A DNA stretch of 64,000 nt from Sediminibacterium sp. (lineage in GTDB: Bacteria; Bacteroidota; Bacteroidia; Chitinophagales; Chitinophagaceae), in NCBI GenBank assembly GCA_016786865.1, contig JAEUVE010000016.1, positions 1 through 64,000 of the forward strand, read 5' to 3'. Below, one piece after another: positions 44,269-53,653 of this stretch; positions within the stretch are counted from its first letter, which is position 1; each line of letters opens with the position of its first letter. A program made the position numbers and the translations under genes. The notes beneath the pieces are model-generated. The model saw only the letters and a program-made list of their open reading frames with translations. It did no database searches and was not told the origin of the DNA.

Positions 44269-44296
44269 CAAAGATACAGCCCTTATATTTCACAAA
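44269..44296 (-). promoter_or_regulatory. Strong Bacteroidota promoter upstream of the 62-aa gene
   Basis: On the minus strand TTTG (44293-44296) is followed after 16 bases by TATCTTTG (44269-44276), close to the consensus -33 TTTG and -7 TAnnTTTG pair. It is the only promoter in the window with both elements well matched. Transcription would start about seven bases downstream, near 44262. Confidence 0.7.
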
Positions 44297-44319
44297 AAAA
44301 TAATACTGCTAATGAATTG

Positions 44320-45372
44320 TTAATTCACTGCACGTGCTTTTATAAAATCTGCTATAAGATAACTAATCAGTTTCCCGGTTCCGGGATCTTTTCTTCCATC
44401 GGCTAACTGTACAGCACCTTCACAGATGTGCAGGTAAGCTGTATGTGTATCCGATGCAGCAAAATGAATGTATTGGCGGGCCTGCAGCGGTGAAATTCCA
44501 ACAGGACTCTGGGCACTGCTCAATACATTGGCGATGGAATCCATATCCAGTTCAATACCACAGCTGGTATCCTCTGTAAAAGAGGTGGCAAGACCTACGG
44601 CCTGAAGAAAGGTCCGTTTCTCGTGTACAAAAATATCTTCGAATGTGATGCAGTCTACAAAGGGATTATTGACCATATCCATCCATACATTCTGTGGAAT
44701 ATAATTTTCATGAATCCCAATTACAAAATATTTTTCCAGATAGCCATCTGCTTCCGCATAACTGAATCCATTTCCGCTATGCCTTCCTTCCATCGGACGA
44801 AAATCGGCATGCGCGTCGAGATTGATGGTATTGATCTGCGCAATCGGAATCAGCCCGGCTTTGTACAAGCCTTTGGCTGCACCCTTGATGCAGGGATAGG
44901 AATTATTGTGTCCGCCGCCTACTACCAGCGGAATTTTTCCGTTTTGTGTAATGAGATGAATCACCTGTTCAACGGCAGCATCCACGGTATTTACCGCATG
45001 TCGCAGTGCATTGATTTTTTCATCTGCATCCGGTGCATTGGAGTCAATCACCTGTTCAATTTCAGAAAAATCAAAATGGCCCAGCAACAGTATATTGCTT
45101 CCTTCCAGAAAATCATTGCTCTGTATATTCAGAAAAGCATGCAGAAAAGAGAGCCAGGCCGAATCCGTTCCGCCAATACCTCCGTTGGCTTTTACACCGA
45201 TGTCTTCTGGAATGCCCAGGAGCACATATTCCGCAGAAGATTGCTGCAGCGATGCTTCCAGCATATGCGGATCTTTAATCACCTGAATGCGTTCTCCCAA
45301 CTTGGTTTCGAAACGGCGGATCCTGGTAAGTCTTAATACGTCTTCCTTGTTGTATACCCTTAAGTAACTCAT
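44320..45372 (-). CDS. Formimidoylglutamase (arginase/ureohydrolase family)
   Basis: A 350-aa ureohydrolase that probably splits N-formimidoylglutamate to glutamate and formamide in histidine breakdown. The binuclear manganese motifs are present as GGGHNNSYP, LDAHADFRP and IELDMDSI. The N-terminal region is longer than in HutG of Proteobacteria, as is usual in this phylum. It is 55 bp downstream of hutI on the same strand, which supports the histidine role over agmatinase or arginase. hutU and hutH are not in the window. Confidence 0.87.
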   Translation of the reverse strand: MSYLRVYNKEDVLRLTRIRRFETKLGERIQVIKDPHMLEASLQQSSAEYVLLGIPEDIGVKANGGIGGTDSAWLSFLHAFLNIQSNDFLEGSNILLLGHFDFSEIEQVIDSNAPDADEKINALRHAVNTVDAAVEQVIHLITQNGKIPLVVGGGHNNSYPCIKGAAKGLYKAGLIPIAQINTINLDAHADFRPMEGRHSGNGFSYAEADGYLEKYFVIGIHENYIPQNVWMDMVNNPFVDCITFEDIFVHEKRTFLQAVGLATSFTEDTSCGIELDMDSIANVLSSAQSPVGISPLQARQYIHFAASDTHTAYLHICEGAVQLADGRKDPGTGKLISYLIADFIKARAVN

Positions 45373-45427
45373 ACAAAGCTTTTAGTCTTGAAGAACGAAT
45401 AACCGATAGAACGATTACCCAATATAA

Positions 45428-46663
45428 CTAAATAAACGCACCATTGATCATAACCCGATCAATCAGGTTGGTGCCAAATGCATAAGGCAGGTAATTGACA
45501 GAAGGAATAGGCGTTGTAAAAATCAGGTTGGCCCGCTTCCCTGCCGTAATACTGCCCAGTTCATTTCCCAGCTCCATGGCATAAGCTCCGTTCAGCGTAG
45601 CGGCATTGATGGCTTCTGCTGGCTGCATTTTCATTTGAATACAGCTCAGCGATACCACAAAATTCATGTTTCCGCTGGGGCTGGATCCGGGGTTAAAATC
45701 GGAGGCCAGTGCAATGGCAGCATTGGCCTGAATCAGTTCCCGCGCGGGTTGAAAGGGCATCCGCAGAAAAAAAGCAGCTGTGGGAAGCAGGGTTCCGATA
45801 GTATCTGAACCCGACAGAGCCTGTATGGCATTTGCATTCATGGATTCCAGGTGGTCTACGGAAACTGCGCCCAACTTTACGCCCAGTTCTACCCCTCCCG
45901 AGGCATGCAATTGGTTGGCATGAATCTTGGGTTTCAATCCAAATTGTATACCTGCCTTGCAGATGCGTTCTGTTTCATCCACACTAAAAAAACCCTCTTC
46001 ACAAAATACATCTATATAATCGGCCAATCCTTCCCGGGCAATGGCAGGAAGCATTTCCTGAATGATCAGCCGGATATAGCTTTCATGGTCATCCTTATAA
46101 GCAGCAGGATAAGTATGCGCTCCCAAAAAACTGGCTTTAACCGGAATCGGCGCAGTTGCTTTCAGACGACGGATGACCCGCAACATTTTCAGTTCATTTT
46201 CGGTATCGAGTCCGTAACCACTCTTGATTTCGATGGCGCCTGTCCCCAAGCGCATCAGCGATTGAAGGCGATTCCATGCTGCTGCATAAAGGGCTTCCTC
46301 GCTCATGGTAGCCAGCCGGCGGGCTGATTGAAGAATCCCCCCACCCTTTGCCGCAATAGCTGCATAGCTCAGCCCATTAATTTTGTCTACAAACTCTTCC
46401 TCTCTGCTGGCGGCAAAAACAAGATGAGTATGACTATCGCACCAGGCAGGCAATACGGTGGCCCCTCCTGCATCTACCAGCGTCCAGTCCGCTCCTTCCG
46501 GAAAAGGATCTTCCACACCGCCATATCCGGTGATGATGCCGTCTTCAATGGTCAGCCAGGCATTCGGGATCAGGGGCAGTTCGGCCAGTTCTTTTCCGCG
46601 GAGCAGTTTAGACGCTTTCCTAGTATTCAACAGCTGCGCAATATGATTAACCCGTATTCTCAT
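45428..46663 (-). CDS. hutI: Imidazolonepropionase
   Basis: Hydrolyses imidazolone-5-propionate to formimidoylglutamate in histidine degradation. The 411-aa amidohydrolase has LPAWCDSHTHLVFAASREEEF (HxH metal ligands), FLGAHTYPAAYKDD, KIHANQLHASGGVELG and VSVDHLESMN. Length is typical. It is the first gene of the pair hutI-formimidoylglutamase and divergent from the CrtA-like gene. Confidence 0.96.
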   Translation of the reverse strand: MRIRVNHIAQLLNTRKASKLLRGKELAELPLIPNAWLTIEDGIITGYGGVEDPFPEGADWTLVDAGGATVLPAWCDSHTHLVFAASREEEFVDKINGLSYAAIAAKGGGILQSARRLATMSEEALYAAAWNRLQSLMRLGTGAIEIKSGYGLDTENELKMLRVIRRLKATAPIPVKASFLGAHTYPAAYKDDHESYIRLIIQEMLPAIAREGLADYIDVFCEEGFFSVDETERICKAGIQFGLKPKIHANQLHASGGVELGVKLGAVSVDHLESMNANAIQALSGSDTIGTLLPTAAFFLRMPFQPARELIQANAAIALASDFNPGSSPSGNMNFVVSLSCIQMKMQPAEAINAATLNGAYAMELGNELGSITAGKRANLIFTTPIPSVNYLPYAFGTNLIDRVMINGAFI

Positions 46664-46711
46664 ATTGGAAAATTACTCGATTTATGTATGTAAACACGCT
46701 ATTTTAAGGAT

Positions 46712-47407
46712 ATGTATGCAAGTATGACCATCGTACGTTACCCTCGTTGGTTGGGATGGGCCGGTCTGTTCTCCATGGCCATTTTCCGGATTCCACTTTG
46801 GTTTAACAGCTCCGTGTCATTTTGGAAACTCCTGGGTTCAGGAAAAAATGGAACATTCAGCAAGGTACCCGATTGGAGGCAATGGGCAGTTTTATTGGTT
46901 CACCAGAATAGCAGGGAGATGGAGCAGGCAGTACCTTCTCTTTTTCGGAAATGGTGGTCCTTGTTTGGCTGTGAACAATGGACCCTGCACCTGGAAGCCA
47001 TTGAAGGACATGGTTTTTGGGATGGAAAGCCTGCTTTTGGCAAACTCCCCAAACAAACCGACTTTGAAGGCCCTGTTGGAATTCTTACCAGGGCCACTAT
47101 CCGTATGGGAAAACTGGGGCGTTTCTGGGAACATGTAAACGGTGTTGCCGAAAGAATGGCCGATGCGCCAGGACTGGTTACCTCTGTTGGAATTGGCGAA
47201 GTTCCCTGGATCAAACAGGCCACATTCAGCATCTGGGAGAACAAGGATGCGATGAAAAACTTTGCCTACCGGATGAAAGAACACGCAGATGTAGTCCGAA
47301 AAACAAAAGCAGAGCAATGGTACAGCGAAGAAATGTTTGTACGATTCCGGATACTGCGTTCCGAAGGATCTTTAAACGGAAAATTGCCTTTTGAAATAAA
47401 ACCTTAA
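46712..47407 (+). CDS. Spheroidene monooxygenase-like (CrtA/DUF3291-type) protein
   Basis: A 231-aa protein with an N-terminal hydrophobic segment (about 12-32, LGWAGLFSMAIFRIPLWF). The core PVGILTRATIRMGKLGRFWEHV and QATFSIWENKDAMKNFAY resembles spheroidene monooxygenase (CrtA) and the DUF3291 alpha-beta-barrel family. CrtA oxidises carotenoids, but no carotenoid gene is nearby, and this family in non-phototrophs may act on something else or be a heme-binding dimeric barrel protein. It stands alone, divergent from hutI. Confidence 0.55.
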   Translation: MYASMTIVRYPRWLGWAGLFSMAIFRIPLWFNSSVSFWKLLGSGKNGTFSKVPDWRQWAVLLVHQNSREMEQAVPSLFRKWWSLFGCEQWTLHLEAIEGHGFWDGKPAFGKLPKQTDFEGPVGILTRATIRMGKLGRFWEHVNGVAERMADAPGLVTSVGIGEVPWIKQATFSIWENKDAMKNFAYRMKEHADVVRKTKAEQWYSEEMFVRFRILRSEGSLNGKLPFEIKP

Positions 47408-47677
47408 TTTGCAAAAGGATTATGAACCATTGTTCAACCATATCATTCTTAACCGCGCACTTTGCATGGATGTACAGGGGACTGAATTCCATGCCCGACC
47501 ACTGAGTACCGGGTTATCTTTTCCCCTTCATTGTATCAGGGAATCCATCACTGCATAATTATACCGGCATGCTGTTTGCTGCCAGTGTTTCTGTTCAGGC
47601 ATCATTGGGGTGCAGTTTGGTACAGGCTAAATGTAGTGCTGGTCTGTTTTTCATTACTTAAGCTAAACAAATACAAT

Positions 47678-49117
47678 ATGACAGTTTCAGTAACGTCAGA
47701 AATTGGTACGCTCAAAAGATTATTGGTACACAGCCCCGACAGTGGTCTGGGCAAAGTGGTTCCGTCCAAAGCCCAGGACTGGTTGTTCGAAGACATCGTA
47801 CACCTCGACACAATCCGAAAAAATGAGTACGACTATTATACCAAAATACTGCTTTATTTTCTGGACCCCGAAAAAATCAGGGGCCGTTTGTCCGAAATTG
47901 ACCATCCGGAAACACAGCGGAATTTTTACAAGCCGGAGCATCCGAACTTTTTCAAATCGGATAAAGTAATAGAACTGCAGTGGCTGCTGGCAGAAATACT
48001 GGCCGACAGCAACATCCGCCTGAAGCTGGTTGCTTCCGTATGTGCCATTGAAGGCTGTACCTATCAGTTGCAAAATGAACTGATGAAATACGAGGCTTCG
48101 GAACTGGCCAAAACATTTATTTCAGGAACCTCCAAAGACAAACAACTGATCTTTGCACCCATCCCCAATTTCATTTTTACCAGGGATATCGGCATCACCA
48201 TCAAAGACCATGTATTGCTGAATAAGCCGGCTAAGAAAGCCCGCACCCGGGAAGCATTGCTGGCAAGGTATATTTTCTTCAACCATCCTTTCTTCAGCAA
48301 CTACCGTAACAAGATCATCGAATTATCCGATTCGAGCCATCATTTTCTGTTACCCAAGGAAGAGGATGACCGCAAGATTACGCTCGAGGGCGGAGACATC
48401 ATGGTGGTAAGCGACAAACACCTCTTGGTTGGGGTAAGCGAGAGAACTTCATCCGAAGCAGCCGTACGCATCACCAACACCATGTTTGAAATGGGATTGA
48501 TGGACAAGGTCTCTATTGTGAAAATTCCCAAAAAGCGCGACTACATGCATATAGACACTGTTTTTACGCAGGTAAAAAGAGATGTATGGGTGATGTTGGG
48601 GAATTTCTCCCGCAAGGCCATCAAACACGAAGATGAAACGGCTGTAGAAAGAATATTGGAAATCAAGAAAGAAGAAAAAATAAAAATATTGCAGTTCCAC
48701 CGGAGCAACCCGGAACAACCCGTTGCTTTTGAAAGCCTCGAAGACCTGTTGGTTGATATCAGCAGGAATGATCTCCATTGCCGCAACGAAGTACAATTCA
48801 TTTTTTCGGGAAACAATGAATTTCCCTACAGTGCCCGTGAACAATGGACGGACTCCTGTAACCTGCTGGTTTTAAAAGAGGGTGTGGTATTGGGTTACGA
48901 CCGGAACGATAAAACAACCGAAGCATTCCGCAATGCAGGATTCCGGATTGTGGAGGTAAAAGAGTTGTTGCAACAGCTCGAAGACGGAAACACCACACCT
49001 GAATCTATTGAAAATACCTTTATCCTGATGCCATCGGCAGAACTGTCGAGAGCCAGAGGTGGCTTCCATTGTATGAGTATGCCGCTCTGGAGAGAACCTG
49101 TTGAACCCATAAAATAA
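47678..49117 (+). CDS. Arginine deiminase-like guanidino-modifying enzyme
   Basis: A 479-aa protein of the pentein superfamily. It begins SEIGTLKRLLVHSPDSGLGK, like arginine deiminases, and contains FTRDIGITI, ITLEGGDIMVVSDKHLLVGV (with the E-x-GGD motif), HIDTVFTQVKRDVWVML (catalytic His) and ARGGFHCMSMPLWRE (catalytic Cys about residue 465). The residues for arginine hydrolysis to citrulline and ammonia are in place. It is about 70 aa longer than ArcA. ATG at 47678 fits the family start. The 270 bp before it (47408-47677) hold no recognisable gene or hairpin. The CtlX-like gene starts four bases after the stop, so the two act together. Confidence 0.82.
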   Translation: MTVSVTSEIGTLKRLLVHSPDSGLGKVVPSKAQDWLFEDIVHLDTIRKNEYDYYTKILLYFLDPEKIRGRLSEIDHPETQRNFYKPEHPNFFKSDKVIELQWLLAEILADSNIRLKLVASVCAIEGCTYQLQNELMKYEASELAKTFISGTSKDKQLIFAPIPNFIFTRDIGITIKDHVLLNKPAKKARTREALLARYIFFNHPFFSNYRNKIIELSDSSHHFLLPKEEDDRKITLEGGDIMVVSDKHLLVGVSERTSSEAAVRITNTMFEMGLMDKVSIVKIPKKRDYMHIDTVFTQVKRDVWVMLGNFSRKAIKHEDETAVERILEIKKEEKIKILQFHRSNPEQPVAFESLEDLLVDISRNDLHCRNEVQFIFSGNNEFPYSAREQWTDSCNLLVLKEGVVLGYDRNDKTTEAFRNAGFRIVEVKELLQQLEDGNTTPESIENTFILMPSAELSRARGGFHCMSMPLWREPVEPIK

Positions 49118-49121
49118 TACC

Positions 49122-50039
49122 ATGCAACACAGCGCTCATTTATTAATGATACAACCTGTTCGGTTTGAGTACAATGCAGAAACGGCTGTAAACAATAGCT
49201 TCCAGACAATTTCCGCAGAGGCGGCAAATGAAATACAACAGAAGGCACAGGCAGAGTTTGATGCTTTTATTGCATTACTCAGATCGAAAGATATAGATGT
49301 AACCGTTGTAAAAGATACGCCGGATCCGCATACCCCCGATTCTGTATTTCCCAATAACTGGATTTCCTTTCATGAGCCGGGAACCATTTGCCTGTATCCG
49401 ATGTTTGCCGCCAACAGAAGACTGGAACGCAAACAGCATGTACTGGATACCCTTTCAGAAAAATTCCGGATAGAAAAACAAATTGATTTTACGGCACATG
49501 AAGCAGAGAACCTTTTTCTGGAAGGTACCGGAAGCATGGTGTTGGACCGGGATAATCGGATTGCATATGCATGTCTTTCTCCGCGCACCAATCTGATTGT
49601 ACTGGAAAACTTCTGCAAGAGAATGGGTTACCAAGCTGTCACATTTCATTCTGTAGATGGCAACCATCAACCCATTTACCATACCAATGTAATGATGTGT
49701 GTGGCAGACAGCTATGCAGTCATCTGCCTCCAAAGCATTCCTGATGCGGCAGAACGGATCATGGTAAAAGATTCTCTTCTACAAAACGGAAAAACCATTA
49801 TCGAAATCAGCACAAATCAGATGAATCATTTTGCAGGGAATATGTTGCAGGTGCATAACCGGAAAGGAGAAAAATTCCTGGTCATGTCTTCGCAGGCGTA
49901 CCGTTCATTAACCCCGCAACAGCTCGGTGATATTGAACAATTTAACCCAATCATTCATTCTGATATAACTACCATCGAAACCAACGGAGGTGGAAGTGCA
50001 AGATGCATGATGGCCGAAATATTCCTTGAATTAAAATAA
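49122..50039 (+). CDS. Citrulline-utilisation hydrolase-like pentein (CtlX type)
   Basis: A 305-aa amidinotransferase-family protein. PDSVFPNNWISFH is the characteristic start of the active site, followed by EGTGSMVLDRD, PIYHTNVMMCV (catalytic His) and the terminal GGGSARCMMAEIF with a Cys at about residue 294. CtlX-type proteins in other bacteria are linked to citrulline or arginine use; the exact reaction is not settled to my knowledge. The gene is four bases after the arginine deiminase-like gene and the pair likely forms a citrulline/arginine breakdown operon. Confidence 0.82.
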   Translation: MQHSAHLLMIQPVRFEYNAETAVNNSFQTISAEAANEIQQKAQAEFDAFIALLRSKDIDVTVVKDTPDPHTPDSVFPNNWISFHEPGTICLYPMFAANRRLERKQHVLDTLSEKFRIEKQIDFTAHEAENLFLEGTGSMVLDRDNRIAYACLSPRTNLIVLENFCKRMGYQAVTFHSVDGNHQPIYHTNVMMCVADSYAVICLQSIPDAAERIMVKDSLLQNGKTIIEISTNQMNHFAGNMLQVHNRKGEKFLVMSSQAYRSLTPQQLGDIEQFNPIIHSDITTIETNGGGSARCMMAEIFLELK

Positions 50040-50054
50040 ACGGAACAGATTCAG

Positions 50055-50939
50055 CTAAACAGCAAAGCTTTTCCGCAGGGCTTCCTCAAAAGAATGGGGC
50101 TGGTAGTTCAGCTCGCGGAGGGCTTTGTTGATTTTTAATCCGGATTTGCTCGAACGGCGAACCGGTTCTGGGAAACTGCGGCTGTCTACTTCTTCAATCA
50201 GCGATTGGTTCAGCCCCAGCACGCGCGCTACCATCAGGGCCATGCGGTGGGGAGAAAGGATATCTTTTCCGGCAAGATGATACACACCTGTTTTTTGTGC
50301 TTCGATTATCCGATGAATTCCTTTACAGATATCGGGTGCATAAGTGGGCGTTCTCAACTGATCGCTCACCACTTTAATGGGTTTGCCGGCCTGCAATTGC
50401 TGCTGTACCCATTGAATAAATGAAGGGCGCATACCCTCCCACTGCTTTCCGTAAATGAAAACCGGCCGCACTATGGTATACGGACCTGCATAATCCTGAA
50501 CCAGCTTTTCGGCCATGAGTTTGGATTCCCCGTAAAAATTAAGCGGGTCTGGCAAGTCTTCTTCCGCGTGCGGGCCACCCTCTCCAAAAATAAAATCGGT
50601 AGACAGATAAATAAAATGACTGGCGCATTTTTCTGCTGCATCAAGCAGGTAAGCAGTTGCCGTAACATTCTGTAATAAACAGGCATCCCTGTTTACATGG
50701 CATTCATCGGGTTTACTCATAGCTGCTACGTGCACAATCACATCTGGTTGAATCGTATGGATGTACGCATGCACCAAACTTTGATGCGTTAAATCCAGAC
50801 TGGTATATTCGATGTGTGTCGCAATGGGAATGCGCCTTTCTCCCCTGGAAACAGCAAAGCAATCGAATCCTTTGTTTGCCAGGTAGATACAGAGATGTTG
50901 CGCAAGAAATCCATTGGCGCCGGTCACAACTATTTTCAT
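50055..50939 (-). CDS. RmlD-like NAD(P)-dependent sugar reductase/epimerase
   Basis: A 294-aa extended short-chain dehydrogenase. It has the dinucleotide motif GANGFLAQHLC (7-17), the middle VHVAAMSKPDECH, and the Y-x3-K catalytic pair in FYGESKLMAEKLV. The nearest class is dTDP-4-dehydrorhamnose reductase (RmlD). Other rhamnose genes are not adjacent, so the sugar substrate is open. It is divergent from pfkA, with TAGCATTG four bases before its ATG as a possible promoter box. Confidence 0.85.
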   Translation of the reverse strand: MKIVVTGANGFLAQHLCIYLANKGFDCFAVSRGERRIPIATHIEYTSLDLTHQSLVHAYIHTIQPDVIVHVAAMSKPDECHVNRDACLLQNVTATAYLLDAAEKCASHFIYLSTDFIFGEGGPHAEEDLPDPLNFYGESKLMAEKLVQDYAGPYTIVRPVFIYGKQWEGMRPSFIQWVQQQLQAGKPIKVVSDQLRTPTYAPDICKGIHRIIEAQKTGVYHLAGKDILSPHRMALMVARVLGLNQSLIEEVDSRSFPEPVRRSSKSGLKINKALRELNYQPHSFEEALRKSFAV

Positions 50940-51082
50940 GCAGCAATGCTACGAAAAAACTTAACCACGGTTACAAATGGTCATTAGTTTTCAAATCCTT
51001 ACATTTGAAACTCCGTGTACACCTTACACATTCTTTTTTTGTAATATGTACACTTGTATTTAACTGAGAATCGAATTTGACA

Positions 51083-52069
51083 ATGGCAGAAAAAAAAGTT
51101 ACTAAAATCGGGGTTCTTACCTCTGGTGGCGATGCTCCTGGTATGAATGCCGCAGTGAGAGCAGTCGTGAGAACCGGGTTATATCATGGATTAGAGATGT
51201 TTGGTGTAATGCGCGGATACAGCGGAATGATCGACGATGATATCGTTCCCATGGATTCCCGTTCTGTTGCCAACATTATTCAAAGAGGAGGCACTATCTT
51301 AAAAACTGCCAGAAGCGCAGAGTTCATGGAACCTGCTGGTCGTAAGATTGCTTATGACAATTTGAAAAAAAGAGGCATCAACGGACTGGTCATCATTGGC
51401 GGTGACGGTAGTTTCAAAGGAGCGCAGAAGTTCAGCAACGAATTTGATATTCCCTGCATCGGATTACCGGGCACCATCGATAAAGACATTGCAGGAAGCG
51501 ATTTCACCATTGGATTCGATACTGCCGTAAACACAGCAGTAGAGGCCATCGATAAAATCCGGGATACTGCAGATGCGCACGACCGCTTATTTATTGTGGA
51601 AGTAATGGGAAGAGATGCAGGATATATTGCCCTGCACAGTGGTATTGCTACAGGTGCTGAAAACATCCTTATCCCCGAAACCAAAACAGATATTGAAGCC
51701 CTCATTCATTCTCTCTCCGAAAAAGAAAAAAGAAAAAAACTGGTAAATCTGGTAGTAGTGGCCGAGGGCGAAAAGTTTGGCGGAGCCAACGAAATTGCCA
51801 GCATCATCAAACAGCGCCTGCCCAAAGCGGATGTTCGCGTTTGTATTCTCGGGCATATTCAGCGGGGGGGCTCCCCTTCCTGTTTAGACCGCCTGATTGC
51901 CAGTAGAATGGGCTATGCAGCCGTAGACTGCCTGCTCAATGGAACACACAATGTGATGGTAGGTATCCTGAACAATACCCTCCATTATACTCCACTGGAT
52001 CATGCGGTTAAGGCAAAAGATAAAATTTCAGACGACTGGCTGCGTATAGTAAAGATCCTGGCCAGCTAA
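51083..52069 (+). CDS. pfkA: ATP-dependent 6-phosphofructokinase
   Basis: Phosphorylates fructose 6-phosphate in glycolysis. The 328-aa protein has GVLTSGGDAPGMNAAVRAVV, IGGDGSFKGAQKF, PGTIDKDIAGSDFTIGFDTA (catalytic D of TIDxD) and HIQRGGSPSCLDR. The residue after GGDGS agrees with the ATP-dependent type rather than the pyrophosphate type. ATG at 51083 is chosen over an earlier TTG. It is 41 bp upstream of pyk. Confidence 0.95.
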   Translation: MAEKKVTKIGVLTSGGDAPGMNAAVRAVVRTGLYHGLEMFGVMRGYSGMIDDDIVPMDSRSVANIIQRGGTILKTARSAEFMEPAGRKIAYDNLKKRGINGLVIIGGDGSFKGAQKFSNEFDIPCIGLPGTIDKDIAGSDFTIGFDTAVNTAVEAIDKIRDTADAHDRLFIVEVMGRDAGYIALHSGIATGAENILIPETKTDIEALIHSLSEKEKRKKLVNLVVVAEGEKFGGANEIASIIKQRLPKADVRVCILGHIQRGGSPSCLDRLIASRMGYAAVDCLLNGTHNVMVGILNNTLHYTPLDHAVKAKDKISDDWLRIVKILAS

Positions 52070-52110
52070 ATAAACCCTATTAACAGTAACCCCTAATACA
52101 GACTCAGATC

Positions 52111-53601
52111 ATGTCAAAACACCTGGACAAATACCTGCACAAACACATGGACAAGGAAGCAGGCGTACAACACGTTGCTCACAGAACTAAAATTGTTGCA
52201 ACAGTAGGCCCTGCCTGCGACACCTACGATAAATTGCTGGAACTTGTTAAAGCCGGTGTGAATGTATTTCGCCTGAACTTTTCTCATGGCACGCATGAAG
52301 ACAAGCTGGCCATCATTCAACACATCAGAAACATCAACAGCACACAGCCTTACAATATTGCCATCCTGGCCGATCTGCAAGGACCCAAACTCCGCGTTGG
52401 AGAAATCACCAACAATGCACTGGAAGTAAAAGTGGGAGATATTCTTACGTTTACCAACGAAAAATGTGTAGGCACCCTGGAAAAAATTTATGTATCCTAC
52501 CCCAACCTCGCAGGGGATGTTACCATTGGAAACACCATCCTGATAGACGATGGCAAACTGGAAGTGAAGGTTTGTGGCATTGAAAAAAACGGGGATGTAA
52601 AAGTACAGGTAACCCTGGGTGGTATCCTTTCTTCCAAAAAAGGAATCAACCTGCCAGACACCAAAATATCGCTGCCTGCCCTTACAGAAAAAGATCTGGC
52701 AGATCTGGATTTCATTATAGAGCAACAGTGCGACTGGGTGGCACTGAGCTTTGTGAGAAGTGTAAAAGACATTGTGATCCTGAGAAGCAAGCTGGATGAA
52801 AAACACAGTAAAACCAAGATCATTGCTAAAATTGAAAAGCCCGAGGCCCTGCTGAATATCCGTGAAATTATTCTGGAAAGCGACGGCATCATGGTAGCCC
52901 GCGGAGACCTGGGTGTTGAGCTTCCGGTTGAACGCATTCCACTGATTCAGAAAGAACTGATCCGCAAATGTATTCACCGGGCCAAGCCAGTGATTGTAGC
53001 CACCCAAATGATGGAGAGCATGATGGAACGGGTAAAGCCCAACAGAAGTGAAATTACCGACGTGGCCAATGCCGTTCTCGAAGGCGCCGATGCAGTAATG
53101 CTGAGCGGAGAAACTGCTGCAGGAAACAATCCTACCCTGGTGGTCGAAACCATGCGGAAGATCATTGCAGAAGTAGAGAAAAAAGAATACCGCTACAATC
53201 GTTCAGAAGACCTGAAACCCCAACCGCATTCACCCTCTTTCCACAGTGATGCCATTTGTTACAATGCCTGTAAAATGTCTGAAGATGTGGAAGCAAATGC
53301 ATTGATTGGTATGACCCAGAGTGGATATACCGCTTTTATGCTCAGTAGCTACCGGCCATCTTCTCCTTTGTATATTTTCACCAAAGAACGTTCGCTGGTG
53401 AATCAGCTCAGCCTGAGCTGGGGTGTAAGAGCCTTCTATTATTCGGAGGAAGAAAGTCTGGACAACATCATTTCGGATCAGATCGATATTCTCAAAGAAA
53501 GAGGATTCGTAAAATCAGGAGATGTAGTCATTAATACCGGAAGTACACCGGTTTCTCTGCACCTTCCAACCAACCTGATCAAGTTGACCAGGGTAAGCTA
53601 A
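52111..53601 (+). CDS. pyk: Pyruvate kinase
   Basis: Last step of glycolysis, making ATP and pyruvate. The 496-aa protein has VFRLNFSHGTHEDK, ADLQGPKLRVGE, KIIAKIEKPEAL (catalytic K and E), DGIMVARGDLGVELP, and the signature SEITDVANAVLEGADAVMLS. The extra N-terminal 20 residues (HLDKYLHKHMDKEAG) are charged and probably disordered. It forms an operon with pfkA, and an intrinsic terminator follows. Confidence 0.96.
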   Translation: MSKHLDKYLHKHMDKEAGVQHVAHRTKIVATVGPACDTYDKLLELVKAGVNVFRLNFSHGTHEDKLAIIQHIRNINSTQPYNIAILADLQGPKLRVGEITNNALEVKVGDILTFTNEKCVGTLEKIYVSYPNLAGDVTIGNTILIDDGKLEVKVCGIEKNGDVKVQVTLGGILSSKKGINLPDTKISLPALTEKDLADLDFIIEQQCDWVALSFVRSVKDIVILRSKLDEKHSKTKIIAKIEKPEALLNIREIILESDGIMVARGDLGVELPVERIPLIQKELIRKCIHRAKPVIVATQMMESMMERVKPNRSEITDVANAVLEGADAVMLSGETAAGNNPTLVVETMRKIIAEVEKKEYRYNRSEDLKPQPHSPSFHSDAICYNACKMSEDVEANALIGMTQSGYTAFMLSSYRPSSPLYIFTKERSLVNQLSLSWGVRAFYYSEEESLDNIISDQIDILKERGFVKSGDVVINTGSTPVSLHLPTNLIKLTRVS

Positions 53602-53621
53602 TATTTATACCGATTCATTTT

Positions 53622-53653
53622 AAAAAAGATTCTCCGTTCGGGGAATCTTTTTT
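53622..53653 (+). terminator. Intrinsic terminator of pfkA-pyk
   Basis: AAAAAAGATTC (53622-53632) pairs with GAATCTTTTTT (53643-53653) with a 10-nt loop whose CC and GG can also pair. Both ends are A- or T-rich, so it is a symmetric, well-formed terminator 20 bp after the pyk stop. The next 180 bases hold two smaller hairpins but no gene. Confidence 0.85.

Noticed and set aside
47408..47677. Small gene or RNA between the CrtA-like and arginine deiminase-like genes
   Set aside because: Frames there are short and unsupported (longest sensible one about 27 codons), and no stable hairpin or promoter pair was seen.
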